From Sphingobium sp. (GTDB lineage: Bacteria > Pseudomonadota > Alphaproteobacteria > Sphingomonadales > Sphingomonadaceae), in assembly GCA_020051025.1 (NCBI GenBank), contig JAGVJS010000125.1, forward strand, positions 1-14,006: DNA of 14,006 bases, in the 5' to 3' direction. Of this stretch, positions 6,449 to 13,709 are shown in pieces (position 1 is the first letter of the stretch; the number at the start of each line of letters is the position of its first letter). The translations under genes were made by a program, and so were the position numbers. The notes under the pieces were generated by a model that did not search any database, was not told the origin of the DNA, and saw only the letters and a list, made by a program, of their open reading frames with translations.

Positions 6449-8073
6449 GCGACGCCTTCGACTATATCGTGATCGGTTCCGGTTCGGCCGGCAGCCTGAT
6501 GGCCAATCGCCTGTCCGCCGATCCCGCCAATCGCGTCGCCCTGATCGAAGCCGGGCCGTCCGACAGGAAATGGCCGGTCAACATCAAGACAGCCATGCCG
6601 GTCGGGAATATCTTCCTACTGCCTCATGAAAAATATAACTGGAAGCAGTCGCTTGCCGGCAATTCCGCTGTCCACAACCGCCAGATCAATTTCCCGCGTG
6701 GCAAGCTGTTCGGCGGGTGCAGCGCGATCAATGGCGGCGTCTATATTAGGGGCCAGATGGCCGATTACGACGCCTGGGCCGATGCCGGCAATCGCGGCTG
6801 GTCCTATTCCGACGTGCTCCCCGCCTTCAAATCTGTAGAAAATTATGCCGGCCCTGACAGAGCCTGGCATGGCAAGGGCGGTGAACTGGATGTCCAGAAG
6901 CCCAAAAGCTGGAACCCGATCGCAAGCGCCATCGTCGATGCCGCCGCGCAGGCAGGCCATCATCGCAACGATGATTTTGCCGGTGTACGGCAGGATGGCT
7001 TTGGCCGCTATGACCTCAACCAGCGCAATGGCACCCGCCTGTCGAGTGCGCGCGCCTTTCTGCATCCCGCGCTGGGACGCGGTAACCTGACGGTTCTGGA
7101 CGAAACCCTGGTGCGCCGCATCCTGTTTGATCGCGGCCGGGCCGTGGGCCTGGAAATCGAGAAGGACGGTGCGCGCCGCACGGTCAGCGCCCGGCGAGAG
7201 ATCATCCTGTGCGCCGGCGCGACCAACTCGCCGCAATTGCTGATGCTGTCCGGCATCGGCCCGCAGGACCATCTGAAGGATATGGGGATCGATCTGGTCC
7301 ATCATCTGCCCGGTGTCGGGCAGCATCTTCAGGACCATCCGACCGTCCATGTGGCGATGGAAAATCCCTCGGCCGAATCCTACGCCATTTCGGCCAAGGC
7401 ACTGCCCCGCATCCTTGCCAGCCCGCTGAAATATCTGACCAACCGCACCGGCATGCTGGCGTCCAACGTCGCGGAATGCGGCGGTTTCCTCTGCACCGAC
7501 GGAAGCGGCCGACCTGACATCCAGATTACCTTCCTGGTCGGGCTGAAGATCGACGCCCGCGCCATTCCCCGCCGCCATGGCTATATGGCGCTGATCCAGT
7601 TGCTGCGTCCCAAAAGCGCCGGATCGGTGCGGCTGGCTAGCAACCGCCCGGAAGACAAGCCGGTGATCGATCCCAATTTCTTCGCCGATCCTTATGACAT
7701 GAAGACCCTAATCGCCGGTTTCCGTGAAGCCCGGCGCATCTTCGCCCAGCCTGCGCTTGCCGCCATGACCGGCGCGGAGATCGAGCCGGGCGCGCAATAT
7801 CAAAGCGACGCGGAGATCGACGCGGCCCTGCGCAAGATCGTCAACACCGCCTACCACCCGACCGGCACCTGCAAGATGGGGCCGGACAGCGATCCCATGG
7901 CCGTGGTTGACGGGCGCCTGCGCGTGCGCGGCGTGGCCGGTCTGCGCGTGGTCGATGCGTCGGTCATGCCGGAGATCATCAGCGGCAACACATCCGCGCC
8001 CACCATGATGATCGCTGAGCGGGCGGCGCGCTTCATTCTGGAAGACGCTCATCAATCGAATATCGCCGCCTGA
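6445..8073 (+). CDS. GMC family FAD-dependent alcohol dehydrogenase/oxidase
   Basis: Flavoprotein expected to oxidise a primary alcohol to an aldehyde. It has 542 residues. The ADP-binding fold is YIVIGSGSAG (7-16) with the acidic end of the second strand at E35. GMC signature 1 lies in RGKLFGGCSAINGGVYIRG (about 85-103) and signature 2 in GATNSPQLLMLSGIGP. The C-terminal active-site pair is H471 (in YHPTGTCKMG) and N515 (in SGNTSAPTMMIAE). It resembles choline dehydrogenase, polyethylene-glycol dehydrogenase and aryl-alcohol dehydrogenases of the family; choline is unlikely in this context. Its ATG overlaps the transporter stop (ATGA), and the aldehyde dehydrogenase follows 22 bases later. 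The two enzymes therefore look like a consecutive alcohol-to-acid pair. An oxidase reaction using O2 cannot be excluded. Confidence 0.93.
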   Translation: MSDAFDYIVIGSGSAGSLMANRLSADPANRVALIEAGPSDRKWPVNIKTAMPVGNIFLLPHEKYNWKQSLAGNSAVHNRQINFPRGKLFGGCSAINGGVYIRGQMADYDAWADAGNRGWSYSDVLPAFKSVENYAGPDRAWHGKGGELDVQKPKSWNPIASAIVDAAAQAGHHRNDDFAGVRQDGFGRYDLNQRNGTRLSSARAFLHPALGRGNLTVLDETLVRRILFDRGRAVGLEIEKDGARRTVSARREIILCAGATNSPQLLMLSGIGPQDHLKDMGIDLVHHLPGVGQHLQDHPTVHVAMENPSAESYAISAKALPRILASPLKYLTNRTGMLASNVAECGGFLCTDGSGRPDIQITFLVGLKIDARAIPRRHGYMALIQLLRPKSAGSVRLASNRPEDKPVIDPNFFADPYDMKTLIAGFREARRIFAQPALAAMTGAEIEPGAQYQSDAEIDAALRKIVNTAYHPTGTCKMGPDSDPMAVVDGRLRVRGVAGLRVVDASVMPEIISGNTSAPTMMIAERAARFILEDAHQSNIAA

Positions 8074-8095
8074 TCGCGGCACCGGAGAGAATGCC

Positions 8096-9583
8096 ATGAA
8101 CATGATGACCATCCCGCCCCGCCCCGCCCTACTCGACACGCCGCAGCAGGATATGCTGATCGGCGGCAAGCGTGTCCCCGCCCTGTCAGGCAAGCGTTTC
8201 GAAACCCGCAACCCCGCGACGGGTGAATTGCTCGCCACGGTAGCGCAAGGTGGCGCAGAGGATGTCGATCGCGCGGTAAAGGCTGCCCGCGCCGCCTTTG
8301 AAGGCCCCTGGCGCGCGATGAAGCCGGTCGAGCGCCAGCGCATCATGCTGCGCCTCGCTGATCTGGTCGAAGAGCATTACGAGGAACTCGCGATGCTCGA
8401 CACGCTGGACCTTGGAGCGCCCTATAGCCGCACCATCATGGGCAAGGCGCGCGCCGGGGCGCTGCTGCGCTATTATGCCGGGCAGGCGATGCTGATCACC
8501 GGCGACACAATCGACAATAATGCACCCGGCGATGTTATATCGCATACGCTGAAGGAACCGATCGGCGTCGTTGCCGCGATCAACCCCTGGAACGGTCCGA
8601 TCGGCATGTCCGTCTGGAAAGCCGGGCCGGTTCTGGCCACCGGCTGCACCCTAGTCATGAAGCCCGCTGAGCAGACGCCACTATCCGCCCTGCGCTTTGG
8701 CGAACTATGCCTGGAAGCCGGTGTACCCGAAGGTGTCATCAATATTGTTACCGGATTGGGCGATGCCGGTGCAGCCCTGTCCAGCCACCCCGACGTCGAC
8801 AAGATCGCCTTCACCGGTTCTACCGGTGTCGGCGAGAAAATCCTCCATGCCGCCGCACCGACGATGAAGCGCGTCACCGTCGAACTCGGCGGCAAGTCGC
8901 CCAATATCGTCTTTGCCGATGCTGATCTGGAAAAGGCGGTTCCCGCCGCCGCCATGGCCGTGTTCGCCAATGCCGGGCAAATTTGTTCGGCTGGCACGCG
9001 CCTTTTCGTGCAGTCCACGATCCATGACGAATTCATGGAACGACTTGCTGCCTATACTAAGACGATCCGTGTCGGCGATCCGCTCGATCCAGAAACCCAG
9101 ATCGGCCCGGTCGTCTCAGCCCCCCAGATGGACAAAATTCTGGCCTTCATCGACAGCGCACACAAGGAAGGCGCGCAGCCACTGACCGGCGGCAACCGCA
9201 TGCGCGGTACAGGCTATGATGCCGGCTATTTCATCGAACCGACCATCTTCACCGGCGTTGCGGACGACATGACCATCGCGCGCGAGGAAATTTTTGGCCC
9301 TGTCCTGTCCGCCTTCACCTTCGACACGATCGAAGAGGTGCTCGCCCGCGCCAATGCCACGGAATTCGGCTTGGGCAGCGGCGTGTGGACCCGCGATCTG
9401 GCAACGGCGCATCGTATGGCGCGCGGCATTCGCGCCGGATCGGTCTGGGTGAACTGCTATCAGATGCTCGATCCTGCTGTTCCTTTTGGTGGCTACAAGA
9501 TGAGTGGCTTTGGCCGGGAATCCGGGCCGCACCATATCGAGGACTATCTTGAGACCAAGGCTATCTGGATGAAGCTTGACTGA
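8096..9583 (+). CDS. NAD(P)-dependent aldehyde dehydrogenase
   Basis: Oxidises an aldehyde, presumably the product of the GMC enzyme, to the carboxylic acid. The 495 residues match the usual family length. Visible are the oxyanion Asn in NPWN (163-166), the cofactor loop FTGSTGVGEKI, the general base E263 in VELGGKSP and the nucleophile C297 in GQICSAGTR, followed by EEIFGPVL and the C-terminal PFGGYKMSGFGRE. All catalytic residues are present. The ATG at 8096 has GGAGAG six bases upstream. An ATG at 8091 is out of frame and reads only Met-Pro-stop, so it is not used as a gene. It is closest in appearance to the betaine/aromatic aldehyde dehydrogenase group, but the substrate must be inferred from the neighbours. 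Confidence 0.94.
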   Translation: MNMMTIPPRPALLDTPQQDMLIGGKRVPALSGKRFETRNPATGELLATVAQGGAEDVDRAVKAARAAFEGPWRAMKPVERQRIMLRLADLVEEHYEELAMLDTLDLGAPYSRTIMGKARAGALLRYYAGQAMLITGDTIDNNAPGDVISHTLKEPIGVVAAINPWNGPIGMSVWKAGPVLATGCTLVMKPAEQTPLSALRFGELCLEAGVPEGVINIVTGLGDAGAALSSHPDVDKIAFTGSTGVGEKILHAAAPTMKRVTVELGGKSPNIVFADADLEKAVPAAAMAVFANAGQICSAGTRLFVQSTIHDEFMERLAAYTKTIRVGDPLDPETQIGPVVSAPQMDKILAFIDSAHKEGAQPLTGGNRMRGTGYDAGYFIEPTIFTGVADDMTIAREEIFGPVLSAFTFDTIEEVLARANATEFGLGSGVWTRDLATAHRMARGIRAGSVWVNCYQMLDPAVPFGGYKMSGFGRESGPHHIEDYLETKAIWMKLD

Positions 9584-9597
9584 AGCGGGGTTCCGAA

Positions 9598-9822
9598 GTG
9601 GAGACCAAACAGAGCAGTCATCGCCCAGCCGTGCATCTGGACGATCATATCATTGCCCAAATGCAAGTCCTGGCAACAGGACGGACCGATGAAGCGCTCA
9701 ACGCGCGGTTCGGGATCAGCTATAATACCTGGCGAAAACTGTTGGCGGGCGAGGCAGTGCGCCCATCGCTCGCCCATCGGCTCAGATTGCGGATTGAAGC
9801 GCTCCAGGCACCCGAGACCTGA
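9598..9822 (+). CDS. Small helix-turn-helix-like protein, function unknown
   Basis: A 74-residue protein starting at GTG 9598, 14 bases after the aldehyde dehydrogenase stop, and therefore probably the last gene of the operon. The ribosome-binding site is weak (GGGG about 8 bases upstream). Residues about 31-56, DEALNARFGISYNTWRKLLA followed by GEAVRP, look like a helix-turn-helix in which the second helix would be YNTWRKLLAG. The C-terminal part is basic (HRLRLRIEAL). No gene-family name is recognised with confidence. It may be a small DNA-binding protein that modulates the operon, or an accessory protein. The coding call rests on position, length and protein-like composition. Its stop lies only 15 bases from the stop of the convergent LysR gene. 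Confidence 0.6.
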   Translation: METKQSSHRPAVHLDDHIIAQMQVLATGRTDEALNARFGISYNTWRKLLAGEAVRPSLAHRLRLRIEALQAPET

Positions 9823-9837
9823 CCCCCGACCCGATAA

Positions 9838-11070
9838 TCAGACCCAGCCAGATGCCCGCAGATCAGAGGGGGCGCCCTCTGCGGTCTCGCCCGTCGCTGC
9901 GTCCCCGAGCATTTCCAGAAATCGACGCTGTGTAGCGGTCGGTCGCCAACTGCGTCGCGTGGTAATGCCCACGACACGCTTCGTCCCTTCCAGAGCGGGG
10001 CCGACCTGCGTCAACAATCCGCTCCGGATTTGGAGCGCGACCTGATCGGGCGACAACAGCGTCAAGAAATTGCCCTCTGTCAGCAAGCGGCCGATGATCA
10101 TGACCGATCCGCATTCAACAGGCGTCGAGGGTGTCGTCACTTCTGCAAAAAGATTTTCCCATTGCTCGCGCAGCGGTGAATTGGCGGGGGCGACAATCCA
10201 GGGATAGGTCGCCAGTTGCTCCATGCTTGGCTTCTCCACGCCGGCCAGCGGATGCTGGCTGCCGGCCGCAATCACGAGCCGATCTTCCGTCAACGGCAAT
10301 TGATAGAGGTCGGCGATCTCATAGGGACGCAATGCGCCGACGATGATGTCGATCACGCCATCACGCAGCGGTTCGACAAGTTCACGCCAACTGCCTTCCA
10401 GTACTTTAAAGGCAGCGCGCGGATCGCTTCGCGCCATCCGGGCCATGGCGGCCGGCACCAGATAGGGGCGAGACAACGGCAGGGCACCAAAAGCGATCAA
10501 TTCACTGCCGCTGCCGCTATCGCGGCCAATATCAGCCAGCGCCGCCACGATCTCCGCAACAGCCAGGCGCGTCCCGCGCGCCAACTTCTTGCCGGCCGAA
10601 TTGAGCCACACCGCCCGCCCCCGCCGCTCCACCAGCTTGCCACCGATCATATGCTCCAGATCGCCGACGGCCCGGTGCACGGCCGTCTGCGACAAAGTGC
10701 TGCCATGGGCCGCCGCTGCAAAACTGCCCGCTTCTGCCAGCGCCAGAAACGCCCGCAACTGGGTCATCGTCATCAGCCGTTCGGGATATTGGAACACGCC
10801 TGACAGACCCTTGGCCGCCTGCGATAAATGGTCCAGCGCTGCGCTGGCCCGCTCGATGACGATCTCCCCCATTGCCGTGGGGACCATCCCGCCCGATCGC
10901 CTTTCGAAAAAACTATAGCCGAACTGCCGCTCCAGCTTGGCCAGCCCCTGAGTCAGAGCGGGCTGGGACAGGCTCACGACATCGGCCGCGGCCGTGATGC
11001 TGCCATGTTCGCGTATTGCCAGCAGAGCGCGCAGGTGCCGCAGATTGAGGTCGAACGGATCGGTCGCCAT
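9838..11070 (-). CDS. LysR-type transcriptional regulator with two tandem N-terminal DNA-binding domains
   Basis: Transcription factor of 410 residues, about 100 more than a normal LysR protein. The extra length is a second winged helix-turn-helix. Domain 1 spans about residues 8-69 (LRALLAIREHGSITAAADVV...SQPALTQGLAKLERQFG), and domain 2 spans about 102-160 (LRAFLALAEAGSFAAAAHGS...SQTAVHRAVGDLEHMIGGKL). A LysR-type effector-binding domain follows from about 190 to 385, and then a polar tail. Both domains keep the A-A recognition-helix context and the Q-x-A-(L/V) turn, so both may bind DNA. The ATG at 11070 has only a weak AAGAG upstream; a GGAGG lies too far away. It is divergent from the acyl-CoA dehydrogenase and convergent with the oxygenase operon, so it plausibly controls one or both and itself. 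The inducer is probably a pathway intermediate. Confidence 0.93.
   Translation of the reverse strand: MATDPFDLNLRHLRALLAIREHGSITAAADVVSLSQPALTQGLAKLERQFGYSFFERRSGGMVPTAMGEIVIERASAALDHLSQAAKGLSGVFQYPERLMTMTQLRAFLALAEAGSFAAAAHGSTLSQTAVHRAVGDLEHMIGGKLVERRGRAVWLNSAGKKLARGTRLAVAEIVAALADIGRDSGSGSELIAFGALPLSRPYLVPAAMARMARSDPRAAFKVLEGSWRELVEPLRDGVIDIIVGALRPYEIADLYQLPLTEDRLVIAAGSQHPLAGVEKPSMEQLATYPWIVAPANSPLREQWENLFAEVTTPSTPVECGSVMIIGRLLTEGNFLTLLSPDQVALQIRSGLLTQVGPALEGTKRVVGITTRRSWRPTATQRRFLEMLGDAATGETAEGAPSDLRASGWV
9864..9881. repeat. GC-rich hairpin near the 3' end of the LysR gene
   Basis: CAGAGGG (9864-9870) and CCCTCTG (9875-9881) are perfect 7-base arms around a 4-base loop, inside the last codons of the LysR gene and about 40 bases past the end of the convergent operon. 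Neither direction has a T-run. It might help stop or stabilise the operon transcript, but coding constraint alone could explain it. Confidence 0.3.
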
Positions 11071-11174
11071 GCCGCTTACTCTTGTTACCCTCCGCCCGCG
11101 CCCTTTCCGGGTCGTCGGTCTTGTCTCCGACTCCTAAAGGATGATTCCGCACCCGCCAAGAGCGACAAAGCTTT

Positions 11175-11191
11175 TAATGGACTGACCATTA
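11175..11191. promoter_or_regulatory. Candidate GntR (FadR-subfamily) operator, site 2
   Basis: TAATGGACTGACCATTA has 6-base arms (TAATGG/CCATTA) around 5 bases. The core TGGACTGACCA differs at one position from the TGGTCNGACCA core of site 1. Its centre (11183) is 20 bases, about two helical turns, from the centre of site 3, so two dimers could bind on one face of the DNA. Confidence 0.6.
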
Positions 11192-11194
11192 GAC

Positions 11195-11211
11195 AAATGG
11201 TAGGACCATTT
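11195..11211. promoter_or_regulatory. Candidate GntR (FadR-subfamily) operator, site 3
   Basis: AAATGGTAGGACCATTT is a perfect palindrome of 7-base arms around AGG and fits TNGTNNNACNA. It shares the 12-base string GGTAGGACCATT with the minus strand of site 4 in front of the CoA-transferase. It lies 50 bases before the acyl-CoA dehydrogenase start, in a position suited to repression. Confidence 0.7.
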
Positions 11212-11261
11212 CACGCCACGGCATAATCGTGCTGCGGATTCGAGTGAAAAGGAGGTTGCTC

Positions 11262-12401
11262 ATGGATTTTGAACTGCCAGACGATGTCCGGGAATTTTGT
11301 GAGGTGACGCGCACTATCGTTCGCGACCTTTTGCCCTACGAGATCGAATTTCAGGAAACCGGCAATGTCCCGCCGATCGTGCGTCAGACATTGGTTGACA
11401 ATGGCTATTTCGGCATGGCCCTTCCCGAACAATATGGCGGGCTTGGCCTTGGCGCCCTCGCGCAGGCGGCGGTACAGATCGAACTTGCGCGCCTGCCTCC
11501 GCAATTCTGGACCGAACTGCGCCCGCTGATGGGGCCGGGCGCAAAAAATATCATGTATCATGCATCGGAAGCCCAGCGTGAAGCCCTGCTGCCTGGTATG
11601 GCAACCGGCGAAATCCCGATCGCCTTCGCCCTGACCGAACCTAATAGCGGTTCGGACCCCGGATCTATGCGCACCACCGCCGTCCGCAACGCAGATGGCT
11701 GGCTGATCAACGGCAGCAAGACATTCATCTCGAATGGCAAGAAGGCCAAATATGTGATCGTCTATGCCTATACGGATAAATCGGCAGGCGCGCGCGGCGG
11801 CATCTCTGCCTTTTTGATGCCGGCCGATACGCCCGGCTTCTCGGTCACCGGTACGATCGAACTTATGGGGACCGCAACACCGGGCGTCTTCGAACTGAGT
11901 TTCGATGAATGCCAGGTCGGCCCAGACGCCCTGATCGGCGAACTGGGCCGGGGCTTTCACTATGCGCTTGAAGGCCTGAACGAAGGCCGGATGAATGTCG
12001 GCGCGACCGCTGTGGGCATGGGCGAATATGCGCTGGAACTGGCGATCGAGGAATCGAAGCAACGTCCGGCTTTTGGCGGCGTGATCTCCGACTTCCAGGC
12101 GATCCGCCACTATATCGCCACCATGGCGACCGACATGCGGGCCGCACGCTTGATCCTGCTCGATGCCGCATGGCGTTATGATCAGGGCGAGAAACGGCGC
12201 GAACTGGCGTCCATGGCGAAATTATTCGCCACCGAAGCGGGCAGCCGCACGGTAGATACGGCGGTCCAGATATTCGGCGGCACCGGCTATTGCCGGGGCT
12301 TTGCGGTCGAACGTCTCTATCGCGACATTCGCATCACCCGCATCTATGAAGGATCGTCGGAAATCCAGAAGAACACGATCGCGCGCGAACTGCTGCGATA
12401 A
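11262..12401 (+). CDS. Acyl-CoA dehydrogenase
   Basis: FAD enzyme that introduces an alpha,beta double bond into an acyl-CoA thioester. It has 379 residues, a standard length. The flavin and substrate loop is seen in FALTEPNSGSDPGSMRTTA and the middle beta-domain in WLINGSKTFISNG. The C-terminal helical domain has FGGTGYCRGFAVERLYRD and IYEGSSEIQKNTIAREL, where E363 is the expected catalytic base. The ATG at 11262 is preceded by AAAAGGAGG with 7-base spacing; a GTG at 11229 in the same frame has no comparable site. It stands as a single-gene unit with its own promoter carrying two operators and ends at a strong terminator. With the CoA-transferase it supplies a beta-oxidation-like branch. Electrons would go to ETF, which is not encoded here. 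Chain type of the substrate is unknown. Confidence 0.94.
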   Translation: MDFELPDDVREFCEVTRTIVRDLLPYEIEFQETGNVPPIVRQTLVDNGYFGMALPEQYGGLGLGALAQAAVQIELARLPPQFWTELRPLMGPGAKNIMYHASEAQREALLPGMATGEIPIAFALTEPNSGSDPGSMRTTAVRNADGWLINGSKTFISNGKKAKYVIVYAYTDKSAGARGGISAFLMPADTPGFSVTGTIELMGTATPGVFELSFDECQVGPDALIGELGRGFHYALEGLNEGRMNVGATAVGMGEYALELAIEESKQRPAFGGVISDFQAIRHYIATMATDMRAARLILLDAAWRYDQGEKRRELASMAKLFATEAGSRTVDTAVQIFGGTGYCRGFAVERLYRDIRITRIYEGSSEIQKNTIARELLR

Positions 12402-12446
12402 AATTAAGGGCGGGACGCGCAACGCCTCCCGCTCTTCGATCCTTGC

Positions 12447-12472
12447 AAGGGCGGGTATATCCCCGCCCTTTT
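12447..12472 (+). terminator. Strong intrinsic terminator after the acyl-CoA dehydrogenase
   Basis: AAGGGCGGG (12447-12455) pairs perfectly with CCCGCCCTT (12462-12470) around a 6-base loop, followed by further T residues (TTTT at 12469-12472). It lies 45 bases past the dehydrogenase stop and 5 bases before the convergent CoA-transferase stop. The A residues at 12447-12448 give only two U on the minus strand, so it works mainly in the plus direction. Confidence 0.85.
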
Positions 12473-12476
12473 CCTG

Positions 12477-13676
12477 TCAGAGCAGATCGCCCTTCTCTCG
12501 CAAGGTTGCGATCCGGTCGTCATCCAGCCCAAGTCCGGCCAGAAGTGCTGCGCCATCCTGCCCCAGACATGACACATGATCGCGCGCTTCGACCCGCGAG
12601 CCACTCATACGGAACGGCGGATTGGACACTTTGTAGCGCCCGGCGCCATCCGCTATCTCGGCAAAGGCGCCACGCACCGCCAGTTGCGGATCGTCCAGCA
12701 GTTCGCCTATCTCGCGATAGCGCGCGCAAGGAACGCCGTACCCCGAAAGGATCGTTTCCGCTTCCTCAGCAAGATGCTGCTCTGTCCATTTTTCGGTCAA
12801 GGCCAGCAGGGTCGCCCAATTAGCGTTACGATCGGCACTGGTGCGGAAGCGCGGATCGTCCCGCCATTCCGGATGACCAACCGCATCGGCAAGCTGCTCG
12901 AAATTGCGCGGTGATGTTGGCGCAACCATGATGAACCCATCGCGGGTCTTGAGCGGCGTATAGAGCGGGCGCCGGGCGTCGCCGGGAAATTGCGCCTCCT
13001 GCGTTTCGAACACCAGCATGCCGACCATCGCTTCGAGCATGGATACGTCGATATGCTGCCCCTCGCCCGTCCGTTCACGCTGGTAGAGCGCAGCCTGAAT
13101 CGCACCGAAGGCATGGGTTCCGCCCAGAACGTCCGCAACGAATATGCCGCTGGTCGCCGGTCGTTCCGCCCCGTCCTGATAACGTAGATTGACCATGTCG
13201 AAGCCGCTGGCCGCATGGATGACGGGCGCATAGGCCGGGAACAGCGCTTTTGGCCCCGTCTGGCCATAGCCGGAGATGGAACAGTAGATGAGGCGGGGAT
13301 TGATGTCCTGCAGCGTAGCATAATCCAGCCCGAACCGCTGCATCACGCCCGGCCTGAAATTTTCCACCAGCACATCGCAGTTTGCAACCATCTGCTTGAT
13401 CAGCGCCACCATTTCGGGTGATTTCAGGTTGCACGCGATGCTCTGCTTGCCTGCGTTAAGGTTGCCGAAATAGGCGCTGAACCCTTCACGTAGCGGCGGC
13501 CGCGCCCGCACCTGATCGCCCTCTAGCGACTCCACCTTGATCACCTGCGCGCCAAGATCGGCCAGCATCCGCGTGGCGAAAGGCCCCGCCATGACACTGG
13601 TAAAATCCAGCACGCGCACCCCGTCCAGTGCCCCTGCGCTGACAGCCATCCCGTTTTCCGCCATATCCTCACCCAT
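12477..13676 (-). CDS. Class III CoA-transferase (CaiB/BaiF family)
   Basis: Transfers CoA from a donor thioester to a carboxylic acid, activating it for further breakdown. It has 399 residues, the family norm. Conserved segments are RVLDFTSVMAGPFATRMLAD with LGAQVIKVE (21-49), NLNAGKQSI, DVLVENFRPGVM (101-112) and ISGYGQTGP. The catalytic Asp is D182 in GIFVADVLGG, followed by HIDVSMLEAM. The ATG at 13676 has no ribosome-binding site. In-frame ATGs at 13664 (GAGGA just upstream, tight spacing) and 13649 are alternatives, or the mRNA may be leaderless, since AAATATTAA lies only 9-17 bases before 13676. It converges on the acyl-CoA dehydrogenase and shares its operator type, which supports CoA activation followed by dehydrogenation. 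No acyl-CoA ligase is present, so this is the only visible activating enzyme. Confidence 0.93.
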   Translation of the reverse strand: MGEDMAENGMAVSAGALDGVRVLDFTSVMAGPFATRMLADLGAQVIKVESLEGDQVRARPPLREGFSAYFGNLNAGKQSIACNLKSPEMVALIKQMVANCDVLVENFRPGVMQRFGLDYATLQDINPRLIYCSISGYGQTGPKALFPAYAPVIHAASGFDMVNLRYQDGAERPATSGIFVADVLGGTHAFGAIQAALYQRERTGEGQHIDVSMLEAMVGMLVFETQEAQFPGDARRPLYTPLKTRDGFIMVAPTSPRNFEQLADAVGHPEWRDDPRFRTSADRNANWATLLALTEKWTEQHLAEEAETILSGYGVPCARYREIGELLDDPQLAVRGAFAEIADGAGRYKVSNPPFRMSGSRVEARDHVSCLGQDGAALLAGLGLDDDRIATLREKGDLL

Positions 13677-13681
13677 GATTA

Positions 13682-13693
13682 GGACTTAATATT
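13682..13693 (-). promoter_or_regulatory. Possible -10 region of the CoA-transferase promoter
   Basis: Read on the minus strand, TAAATATTAA falls just downstream of operator site 4 and is the only AT-rich block near the gene. Taking TATTAA as the -10 hexamer, transcription would start at or very near the ATG at 13676. The -35 element is not recognisable, so this is tentative. Confidence 0.3.
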
Positions 13694-13709
13694 TAATGGT
13701 CCTACCTAT
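13694..13709. promoter_or_regulatory. Candidate GntR (FadR-subfamily) operator, site 4
   Basis: TAATGGTCCTACCTAT is an imperfect palindrome (ATGGT/ACCtAT) 18 bases upstream of the CoA-transferase start. On the minus strand it contains GGTAGGACCATT, identical to site 3. It directly adjoins the AT-rich AAATATTAA that could serve as the -10 element, so a bound protein would block the promoter. Confidence 0.6.

Larger units (their letters stand above)
11071..11261. promoter_or_regulatory. Divergent control region between LysR gene and acyl-CoA dehydrogenase
   Basis: This 191-base non-coding stretch carries the promoters for both neighbours. The AT-richer half nearest the dehydrogenase has the palindrome AAAGCTTT (11167-11174) and two adjacent GntR-type operators. 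A strong ribosome-binding site, AAAAGGAGG, ends 7 bases before the dehydrogenase ATG. No clear -35/-10 pair could be assigned. Confidence 0.65.

Noticed and set aside
8091..8099. Met-Pro-stop minigene overlapping the aldehyde dehydrogenase start
   Set aside because: The ribosome-binding GGAGAG is only 1 base from this ATG and correctly spaced for the ATG at 8096; chance overlap is the simpler reading.
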